Shown here in pieces: positions 54,969 to 64,000 of a stretch of 64,000 nt of DNA; position 1 is the stretch's first letter, and each line of letters begins with the position of its first letter. A model generated the notes under the pieces. That model saw only the letters and a list, made by a program, of their open reading frames with translations. It ran no database searches and was not told where the DNA came from. Where the stretch lies: assembly GCA_963662155.1 (NCBI GenBank), contig OY759268.1:57715469-57779468 (forward strand), given 5' to 3'. This stretch comes from Lamellibrachia columna. Lineage: Eukaryota; Annelida; Polychaeta; Sabellida; Siboglinidae. Made by a program: the position numbers and the translations under genes.

Positions 54969-55462
54969 TTTTAAACATACACAACGATATGCTACTCTTT
55001 ACCTATCGGCTTTTCTGATTCCCCCTCCTTTGCACACTGATAACTCGACTGTCGACAACCGACCATAATCCTGGTGTCGAGACCGCGAACTACATAGGTC
55101 TACATTAAGTCAATCATTAAATTCCGCACAAAAAAGTAAATAGTGTTGAATTGCAATCCATATATATAAACATAGAAAATATATTAATCTTTAATCTTTG
55201 TTTTAATCATTCCTCATCACGCAAAATCTATCCTTGCCGAGATTCCCAAAAACACACAAACTATATATTGTCGCCATACACGTCACGCCTCACAGAGAGA
55301 GTTCATTTTGACGGCAGGTCAGAATTTCTAACAACAGGATGCCATTTTCGAATTAATATTAATTACCTTTCACATAATAATAATAATTAACATTTGCGCT
55401 TTCCGAGCACACTGACGACTTGACTGTCTGCAACAGGATTATAAATGGCTCTTCTTTCTGAC
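54969..55462. other. No recognised gene
   Basis: AT-rich unique sequence. Confidence 0.5.
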
Positions 55463-55642
55463 AAAGAATAAATAGCAGACTAACCTGACCAACACTGAAC
55501 TAATGCATAGCTACACTGAACAACGAATAAATAGCAGACTAACCTGACTAACATTGAACTAATGCATAGCTACACTGAACAACGAATAAATAGCAGACTA
55601 AGCTGACTAACACTGAACTAATCCATAGCTACACTGAACAAC
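55463..55642. repeat. 59-bp minisatellite, three copies
   Basis: Unit aacgaataaatagcagacta ... catagctacactgaac. Confidence 0.95.
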
Positions 55643-55859
55643 AAAACAAACGCAAACATTTTAACATAACATTTTGTCACGACATAATGAACTCGCCAAA
55701 TTTTTGTCAATGCATGCATACCCGTCAACTTTCTCAGTTTTGCATTGAATGTCACGGTCTCACGGCAAATGTCTGACATCTCAGGCAAATTTTCATAATC
55801 TTTAGCAATACAAATTATGAAACAAAACTATTTTGCGAAAATAAGATATATAATATATT

Positions 55860-55949
55860 CGTGTGTGTGTGTGTGTGTGTGTGTGCGTGCGTGCGTTGCG
55901 TGCGTGCGTGTGTGTGTGTGTGGGCGTGCGTTGCGTGCGTGGGCGTGCG

Positions 55950-56029
<80 letters not shown>

Positions 56030-56040
56030 ACATGCGTGTG
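55860..56040. repeat. Compound (GT)n/(GCGT)n microsatellite
   Basis: gt and gcgt runs with internal ggcgtgcgttgcgt interruptions repeated three times. About 25 gcgt units at the right end. Confidence 0.97.
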
Positions 56041-56426
56041 TGTTCCAAGGGAAGGCATCAGTTAATTTTACCGGTATTATCCGCCTTTTATCGAATTATA
56101 TATGAAATTTCGGCAGCGATTGATCAATAGCTGAGCATCAACATTTCCTGTTGGCAGTCAATGTAGGTACGTGTTGAAGATGAACGACACAGACAACTAA
56201 TGTTAATCAGATAGGCCACCATCTTCTAAAAACCGACAACTATTCAATGTGGAGGTGCTGTCCAGTTTCGCTCTGGCATTCTAACGTCACTGTTAACAAA
56301 TAAGATGGCCAACCCAGAATCTGTGACATCGTGCTACCCAGCAAGGAGCTCCTCAAACAAGCTAACAGTGCGACCATAGAATACAACATGTTCCACAAGA
56401 ACGCCATACTACGGCCTACTTTATGA
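56041..56426. other. No recognised gene
   Basis: Spacer between two arrays. Nothing recognised. Confidence 0.5.
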
Positions 56427-57222
56427 CACTAGACGTTACTATGGCGGCCAGTACTACGTCGCTAGACGTTACTATGGCGGCCAGTACTACGTCGCTAGAC
56501 GTTACTATAACGGCCAGTACTACGTCGCTAGACGTTACTATAACGGCTAGTACTACGTCGCTAGACGTTACTATAACGGCCAGTACTACGTCACTAGACG
56601 TTACTATGGCGGCCAGTACTACGTCGCTAGACGTTACTATGGCGGCCAGTACTACGTCGCTAGACGTTACTATAACGGCCAGTACTACGTCGCTAGACGT
56701 TACTATAACGGCCAGTACTACGTCGCTAGACGTTACTATAACGGCCAGTACTACGTCACTAGACGTTACTATAGCGGCCAGTACTACGTCGCTAGACGTT
56801 ACTATAACGGCCAGTACTACGTCGCTAGACGTTACTATAGCGGCCAGTACTACGTCGCTAGACGTTACTATAGCGGCCAGTACTACGTCGCTAGACGTTA
56901 CTATAGCGGCCAGCACTACGTCGCTAGACGTTACTATAGCGGCCAGTACTACGTCGCTAGACGTTACTATAGCGGCCAGTACTACGTCGCTAGACGTTAC
57001 TATAGCGGCCAGTACTACGTCGCTAGACGTTACTATAGCGGCCAGTACTAAGTCGCTAGACGTTACTATAACGGCCAGTACTACGTCGCTAGACGTTACT
57101 ATAACGGCCAGTACTACGTCACTAGACGTTACTATAGCGGCCAGTACTACGTCGCTAGACGTTACTATAGCGGCCAGTACTACGTCACTAGACGTTACTA
57201 TAGCGGCCAGTACTACGTCGCT
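56427..57222. repeat. 33-bp minisatellite, 24 copies
   Basis: Unit tagacgttactatagcggcc + agtactacgtcgc. Variation is confined to a few positions (atggc/ataac/atagc; gtcgc/gtcac). The 33-bp period keeps about 280 codons open on both strands (11-residue repeats, DVTIAASTTSL on plus). The unit contains gacgt...acgtc inverted symmetry. Confidence 0.97.
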
Positions 57223-57785
57223 AATCCACATATTTGTAACATTTACCTGCGTGTGATCTTTTACTTCCCATGCAAGGAAAAGATTTCGAGTAGAAGAGAC
57301 CAACGGCTTTTAGTGTCTCTTCCTTGAGACACCTGTAATGTAGGGTGAAACAAATTGCGTATTTTTTTAAACGGCAGCAGGTGGTTTCGGACCCCGGTTC
57401 CCTGTACACGCATTTAAAGAAGCCAGTATACATAACAAACTAATCCCTCTAACGTCATTGTGAAAATAGCTGAAGGCACAACCGGTCCCCAGTATAAGCG
57501 GCATTTATTATTACTTTCACTGGCCTTTGTCATAACAGTGGCGCCACATGGTGGGCCAGGATGCAGCCAACGATGACGAGTGGTTAGAGGCTAATTGTTT
57601 CTACATTACATATTCTATCAGTAATTTCTATGTGTACACATTAATCAAATCCCAAAGGCTATAAACCAGTTAAATACAATAGCATAAATGTGACAACGTT
57701 TAGCGCGTGTGTCTGCCGAAACTTTCATATTTGTTAAAGATATCAATAAAATCGCATAAATGTACTCTCGATACAGCGAATTCTA
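57223..57785. other. No recognised gene
   Basis: Unique sequence. Open frames are short and featureless. Confidence 0.5.
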
Positions 57786-57829
57786 AACCTAAGGCTAAGG
57801 CTAAGCTAACGCTAAGCCTAGCCTTAGGT
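57786..57829. repeat. CTAAGG-based hairpin
   Basis: cctaaggctaaggctaagc followed by gctaagcctagccttagg forms an imperfect palindrome around a short loop. Confidence 0.85.
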
Positions 57830-59027
57830 GAGGTCAGACGGGCGCCGGTGTGTAGCCTAGATGGTATAGATGTTGTGTGAATTTGAGCTTTTTGTAACTG
57901 TGTCACATTCTCTGAACTACGAAGATGCATCATCCTATTGTTAACAGTCTAAGGTACGTAGATCAATGCGGACTGTCGATCGATGACGGGTTTGTGTCCA
58001 CATGCTACTGCCGCTTTGAAACTTGGACTTGGAGTTTACATTTTCGTTCATCCCACTTTCTCGCCTCTGTCCAGGCTCTGACTTTATGACACAGTTTGTC
58101 TTTGTCAAACTGTCTTTGTATGTGTACTTTTTGTTGTGATAAAGTTGTGACACACCGGCTACAGTTATTCCACTGTAGAATCAATGATATTATGGCTGGT
58201 AAATAAAGTTTCAATAAAGTTTCGGTAATCGTCAGCTACTGTATTACTATTAGTTACTGGTCGGTGTCAGATTTGAGCAAATTTATCCTACATATAAATA
58301 TGATTTTTCGTTTCACTTTTATACTTTGATGACAATGTCAAAAGGTTGATACCAGAACGCCTAGGGCTAGGTATGAATTTCACAATAATATCAATGTGGA
58401 TTTGTGAAGATGGCATTTGTTTTGATGTCAAAAATGGTGGTATAGAGTATATATAGTCTATAGAATGTACAACTTTTCTGAAAAATTCAACTTTTAAAAA
58501 AAACGTAGTTTTTCATCATATTTTCTTTTTTGTTACATATTTTTGAACTAATTACTCACCTTTAAAGCCACTGTTTTCACTTGTTGTTTCCAAATGCTAG
58601 TTCCATCATAATGGAACATTATTACACCCATTCTACATTGACTGGGACATCAGTGTTAACATAAAGAAATATGAATTACAATTACAACATCCTAATAAAG
58701 GAATTTGATTAACCAAGGATGTGTGAAATAGAGTGTCCCAACTCCTAGATATGTGAAATAGATTGTCCCAACTCTTAAGGTACTTTATCTTCGAGAGTCT
58801 TGTCACCTTTGCCGAATCTGGTCCATTTGGGTTAAAATTAAAGAAAAATAGCATTCAAGAAGACCTGAAAAATTATGTTTAGATCTGACATACTAACATT
58901 AAATAGTTTATTCTAACTATTTTCAAACAGTACAAATAAACAAAGTAAAATTATTTACAAAACAGAAAACAATGAGGGGAAGAACATAAATACTCGAGTA
59001 CATTAACATAACTTCGTCTCTGAGGGA
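57830..59027. other. No recognised gene
   Basis: Unique sequence with one 28-bp direct duplication near 58718-58775 (gtgaaatagagtgtcccaac.tc twice). Confidence 0.5.
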
Positions 59028-59646
<619 letters not shown>

Positions 59647-60365
59647 ACCTACTCTTTAATAACATCAAGGTCAACTTGCTAGAGTTTTGATAAATGACTA
59701 TTTTTTACTATTAAATATCTAGTTGCATGTCCTTATTTATTGAATTAAATAAATGTGAGACAAGTTATGCATCCATGTTTTATTGAATCTTGCAGTTGTT
59801 CATTGTTCTTTACTTTACATCTCAGCCAAACACTTCTCCTGTTTTTCTGTTTGTTATACTATGTAAGAGGCAGCTCACAATTGTTCGTACAGAGCGTACC
59901 GGGGGGGGGGGTGATGTTGTTTTTATAAACTAGTTCAAATGGGGCAAGTGTGGTATTATTCCATAGTTTCAGATGTCACATTAATCCATTTTCAACATAT
60001 GTTATGTAATCATTTAAAATGCTACTAATGACATGACAATGATAACGAAATCATTTTAAGAAAAAATCTATTAAAACATGTTTTACTTTATCTACTTTAA
60101 TTCATAAGTAGGCTTATTCATTTTATGGAGTTTAATCCCAGACATTGTTAATTTACATGATATAAACATTTTAGGTATATCTTAAACTGACTTAATGAAA
60201 TTAGTAAAAAAAATTTTTTAACCTCCACTGATGTTGGATGGTTGCAAGATTTTATTAACCGATATATCATGTTAATTGTATTTGTTTGAACAAACAAATT
60301 ATTTTTTTTATTGATTATGCAATAAGTAACCACCAGTTGTGGTGTTGGACGTATGTAAAAAATGT
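59647..60365. other. No recognised gene
   Basis: AT-rich. Includes an 11-base G run at 59890. Confidence 0.5.
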
Positions 60366-60367
60366 AT

Positions 60368-60532
60368 TCCGACACCCCTATGTCCGACACCCCATACATC
60401 TGACACCCCATACGTCTGACACCCCATACGTCTGATACCCCTATGTTTGACACCCCATACGTCTGACACCCCATACGTCCGATACCCCTATGTCTGACAC
60501 CCCTATGTCCGACACCCCATACGTCCGGCAAC
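60368..60532. repeat. 16-bp minisatellite (GACACCCCATACGTCT)n
   Basis: About ten units alternating between ccatacgtct and cctatgtccg variants. C-rich on the plus strand. Confidence 0.92.
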
Positions 60533-60798
60533 AAAAACTGTTTATGTAATTTATGTGTGATGTTAATAAACATCATCAATGCCATATCCATTCTTAATCC
60601 ATATAATTGGATTAGCACAACATTTGGAACTAATTACACCGACTAAACACAAATTCAATTGGGGCACAACAAAAGACCACTGAACTAGACATTAAAAACC
60701 TAGTACAGTGGGTAAATGAAGCATCAATAGCCAATCTAAAACATTACAATATCACTAGCCTTTGCTCTCTGACATTATTTCCTGTAATCTGGTGGGCA

Positions 60799-61190
60799 GT
60801 GGCCATCTTTGTTTTGCCATGTGCAGATTGTCAACTTATGCCCAAACCACACTCTACTGCCTATGCATGGACAAATGGTGAAATCACTGAAGCTGACAGC
60901 AATGCCAATTTCTCGGGTGAATTACAGAACACCAAGCTTAATGTGTTCATGGATACACTCTTCATGCATTTGAAGGCTAAGTATCCAAACTGATATAAAG
61001 ACCACGGATTTGACATTCATTTCAGATGGCGTTCTTAAACATAGATTCCTATTCTCAAACCTCCACCTGTGGCAAGGAGAGAATGCCATGACATTAAGCT
61101 GGAATTTTTCAGCAACATCACATGACAAGGGCATTGTAGATGGCATTGGTGGAATGGTCACGTGAGCAGTTTGTGCTACGTTCGAAGTGG
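60799..61190 (+). pseudogene. Degenerate fragment of an uncharacterised transposon-borne protein
   Basis: Two frames: 60799-60993 reads 'LQNTKLNVFMDTLFMHLKAK' at its end. After a frameshift, 60998-61164 reads 'TDLTFISDGVLKHRFLFSNL' and 'WNFSATSHDKGIVDGIGG'. The motif FxSDG...xWNFxxxSHxKGxxDGxGG with following KRAVW-like text is one I recall from many uncharacterised, repetitive invertebrate proteins, with acidic residues suggestive of a DDE-type enzyme. Here a stop follows GGMVT. Family name unknown to me; the match is from memory. Confidence 0.5.
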
Positions 61191-61409
61191 AAAAGGCAGT
61201 GCAACTGCAACAGTAGACTTTTAGGATCTGGTTGTACTATGAAATACGGGAGTGAATGTCAAGTTTGTCTCCCAGTAGCCAATACTCACCAGCTGCGCTG
61301 CATATAAGCAAGAGGCAATAAACATTGCTGATTGCTGATACATCTGATTCACGGGACTTAGCAAAAGTAACAATTACTGAATACTGAGTATGATAGTATT
61401 GATACCTAC
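61191..61409. other. No recognised gene
   Basis: Spacer before the RTE-like LINE tail. Confidence 0.5.
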
Positions 61410-62945
61410 TTACTTAATCCTCTTGGCCCCTTCAGGAGCATAGGGCGTCAACCATGTTTCTCCCCCTCACCCTCTTCTAGGCTAGAGCTTTGGCCTCTTG
61501 CCAGGTGACCCCCACTTTATCAAGATCTTGTAGTGTGGAGCGTCTCCAGTAATTTTTTGGCCTTTCTTGTCTTCTCTTTCCTTGTGGGTTATAGTCCAGT
61601 GATCGTTTGGTTGTATTTGTTGGATCTTTTCTGAGTGTGTGTCCAATCCAGCTCCATTTTTTCCTCTTGATTGTTATGCTTATTTCTTCCTGTTCGGTTT
61701 TTTCCAGAGCTCTTTATTTGATATTTTGTTAGGACTCCATACCTTAAGGATGTATCGGAGGTGACTGTTGATGAAGACTTGGAGTTTGTTGTTGAGAAAC
61801 TGTGTAGTTTTCCACATTTCACAGCCATAGAGAAGAACTGATTTAACGTTGGTGTTGAAAATGCAGATCTTGATGTTTATGGATAGTTGGGAAGAGAGCC
61901 ACACTGGGCGTAGGGTTCTGAAGGAATGACGAGCTTTATTGATGAGTAGTTCCACATCTTTGTCAGCTCCACCATTTGTACTGATGTTGCTCCAGAGGTA
62001 GATGAAGTCTTGTACTTCCTCAACAGTACCACTTTCTAGTGAGATGGGTACGGAGGATCTGATATTGACTTTCATCACCTTTGTACTTCCCACATTGATC
62101 TTAACACCCAGTTGGTTGCTTTTTTCTTGAAACTTTTCTGTTTTTTGTTGCATGTGTTTATAGGTTTCTGAGAGTGGTGCTAGATCATCTGCAAAATCCT
62201 GGTCTTCTAGTTGTGAGAATAAGTTCCACTGGATCTAAGTACGATGGTGTTTTGTGGATCTTTTCATTGTCAAGTATATATCAGAAAGAGCAGTGGAGAT
62301 AGCAAGCAGCCCTGTCGTACTCCAGTTCCAATCTGGAAGCCTTCTGAAACTTGTCCATTAAAGATGACATGATCAGTGAAACCTTCGTACATGTTCTTTA
62401 TTAGGGTTAACAATTTAGCAGGTAAACCATAGTGCCTCAGGAGCTTCCATGGAACGGTCCTATCTATACTATCGAATGCTTTTTCGAAATACACTAAGTT
62501 TATGTAAAGGGAACTCTGCCATTCAAAGCATTGTTCAACGATAATACATGTACTGAGTGTAGCAATATGATCTGTGCAGGATTTATTTATCCTTTCTAAA
62601 GCCAGCTTGTTCCTTTCTTAGCTTCTAGTCAACTGATTATTATATCCTATCCAGGATGATATGGAATTTTACTGGGCATTGATAGAAGCATGATCCCTCT
62701 CCAGTTCTTACATTCACTGACATTGCCTTTTTTTGGGATTGCAATTAGCATACCTGTCTTCCACTCAGTTGCTATTTCCTCTATGTCCCAAATCTCATTT
62801 AGCAGGCTATATAAAACGTATGTGGTGGCAACAATATAAACTTTTAAGACATTGGATGGTATATTGTCAATTCAAGGTGCTTTGTCTAGTGTTTCTCAGT
62901 GGACCAGCTTTATTGACAGAGATTGGTTAATTAAGGGCAACTGCC
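61410..62945 (-). pseudogene. RTE-like LINE reverse transcriptase, 5'-truncated
   Basis: The minus strand from about 62945 reads 'WKTGMLIAIPKKGNVSECKN' and 'WRGIMLLSMPSKI' (RT block 1-2), 'VYFEKAFDSIDRTVPWKLLR' (first catalytic D), 'HYGLPAKLL', 'GVRQGCLLSPLLFLI', then, after a break where the YxDD box is damaged, 'QLGVKINVGSTKVMKVN', 'VEEVQDFIYLWSNISTNGG', 'FNTNVKSVLLYGCEMWKTT', and the C-terminal 'WKLDWTHTQKR'-like block to about 61430. It ends near a taagtaagtaggta-type short repeat (complement at 61407-61420). Multiple frameshifts. Same broad group as 8790-9950, but a different copy. Confidence 0.9.
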
Positions 62946-63574
62946 TCAGGCTGTCTGATAATTCCCTTTATGTAAAATAACAACACAAGTCCAGTGTAGA
63001 TTGAAATAGGCCAAATAATGACATTTAATGTATTAATAAGCCGGAAATTAGGCATACATCATCAAACGAGATACATCACATAATCACAGCAATCGGCCCC
63101 CAAACGGTGTTTACACATAATAATTATTAAATACCTGCCATCAGTACTGTCTATACCACTGCTGACTGTTATTTACAATTCACATGGTATCGATGGGGGT
63201 CACTCCACCAAAAACACGCAGGCAAAACCTTGTGTACAATTCTGTAACAAGGAAATGCGTCAAAGCATTAAGTGCCTCTTAATAATCCAACTATCGATTG
63301 CACTGTCTACCTTATGGTAGAGGGAGGAGGGTGGGAACAAAAACTCCTGATACGATCATGCAACAATGAACTGTCCAGCAAAAATGGTCTTGCATAAAAC
63401 CAACCATTTAGCAATAGATAATAATTAACAAGTAACGAGATTCGGAATATTCGCAGAGAAAGTCTCACAACGACACAGGCTAGCTTAGAATTCGAGTAAA
63501 GCTGGATCTAGGTCATGAGGCTGTTTAATGCCCTCGATACCAGGGTTGGTCTAACCTCGAACCACTCTCATTGC
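62946..63574. other. No recognised gene
   Basis: Unique AT-rich sequence without supported feature. Confidence 0.5.
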
Positions 63575-64000
63575 CTTGCTATCCTGCATACAGATGGGAC
63601 ATGGGAACTTGTATATAAACAATAATTTAGGAGATACTGTTCTAGGTACTACTGTAAGAAAAAGGGACTTGGGAAGAGCAATAAGTGCTGATATGAAAGT
63701 TTCAGAACAGTGTGGTATTGCAGCTTCAAAGGGTAATCGAATTATTGGGTTGATTAGGAGAAACATAGTATATAAGGAAAAACGCTAATTATACCTCTGT
63801 ATAAAGCAATAGTTAGAGTATTGTATACAAGCGTGGAGACCATATCATAAGAAGGATATAGATATGCTTGAACGCATACAAAGGAGAACAACTAAAACTA
63901 TTCCAGAACTGAGAGACCTTTGTTATGAAGAACGCCTGACAAAATGTGGTTTAACAACTCTAGAGACAAGGAGGTTAAGATTGAAGTTTTTAAGATATGG
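63575..64000 (+). pseudogene. LINE-C fragment running off the window
   Basis: Best-preserved LINE-C copy here: 'HGNLYINNNLGDTVLGTTVR', 'KRDLGRAISADMKVSEQCGI', 'AASKGNRIIGLIRRNIVYKE'. After a frameshift near 63785 come 'KKDIDMLERIQRRTTKTIPE', 'LRDLCYEERLTKCGLTTLET' and 'RRLR'. This is the thumb-to-C-terminus of a Jockey-superfamily reverse transcriptase. The 3' tail lies beyond the window. Confidence 0.9.

Noticed and set aside
56423..57303. Long open frames (277 and 295 codons) on both strands
   Set aside because: Pure translation of a 33-bp tandem array; symmetric openness on both strands follows from the period.

Overview
This is a gene-poor, repeat-dense stretch of an animal nuclear genome. 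It shows spliced coding fragments with GT/AG introns, many kinds of animal transposable element (CR1/Jockey-like and RTE-like LINEs, Ty3/gypsy, a Penelope-like element, piggyBac, hAT, Mutator-like), many mini- and microsatellites, and short vertebrate-type TTAGGG telomere-like tracts. TTAGGG argues against insects (TTAGG) and nematodes (TTAGGC). The mix suggests a non-arthropod, probably marine, invertebrate such as a lophotrochozoan or amphioxus-like animal. The species cannot be named from this window.

Layout. 0-5 kb: minisatellites, a nested palindrome and an inverted copy of dispersed repeat 'family A'. 7-10 kb: two 5'-truncated LINEs. 10-15 kb: successive family A copies, including a nearly identical 1,076-bp tandem duplication. 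15-16 kb: a 26-bp minisatellite. 16.1-19.7 kb: a decayed minus-strand Ty3/gypsy element (gag, protease, reverse transcriptase, RNase H, integrase) without recognisable LTRs. 20-21.3 kb: a 100-bp minisatellite grown inside another family A copy. 21.4-23.5 kb: CCAAT boxes, a CTCF-like motif, telomere-like tracts and three tandem arrays. 23.6-24.2 kb: the 3' end of a Penelope-like element with a GIY-YIG domain.

24.2-27.7 kb holds the only host gene I can name: four minus-strand exons matching the C-terminal half of PYROXD2, a FAD-dependent phytoene-dehydrogenase-like oxidoreductase. One exon carries an in-frame stop and a frameshift at a deletion, and the Penelope-like element replaces the last residues, so the locus looks like a pseudogene or a badly damaged allele. 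A hAT element with perfect 8-bp target duplications and a probable MITE lie in its introns.

28-36 kb: a LINE end with a large palindrome, an SGNH-hydrolase-like transposon fragment, a deleted Mutator-like transposase, and two exon-like segments of unidentified gene(s). 36.9-51.3 kb: a graveyard of LINE fragments linked to a second dispersed repeat ('family B'), ending in a nested series in which LINE/family B was entered by piggyBac, and piggyBac by a 1.07-kb hAT-like element. 51-61 kb: mostly minisatellites, hairpins and microsatellites. 61.4-64 kb: an RTE-like LINE on the minus strand and another LINE running off the window.

No complete intact gene, rRNA, tRNA or CRISPR array was found. 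Names such as family A, B, C, D and LINE-C are labels for this annotation only.
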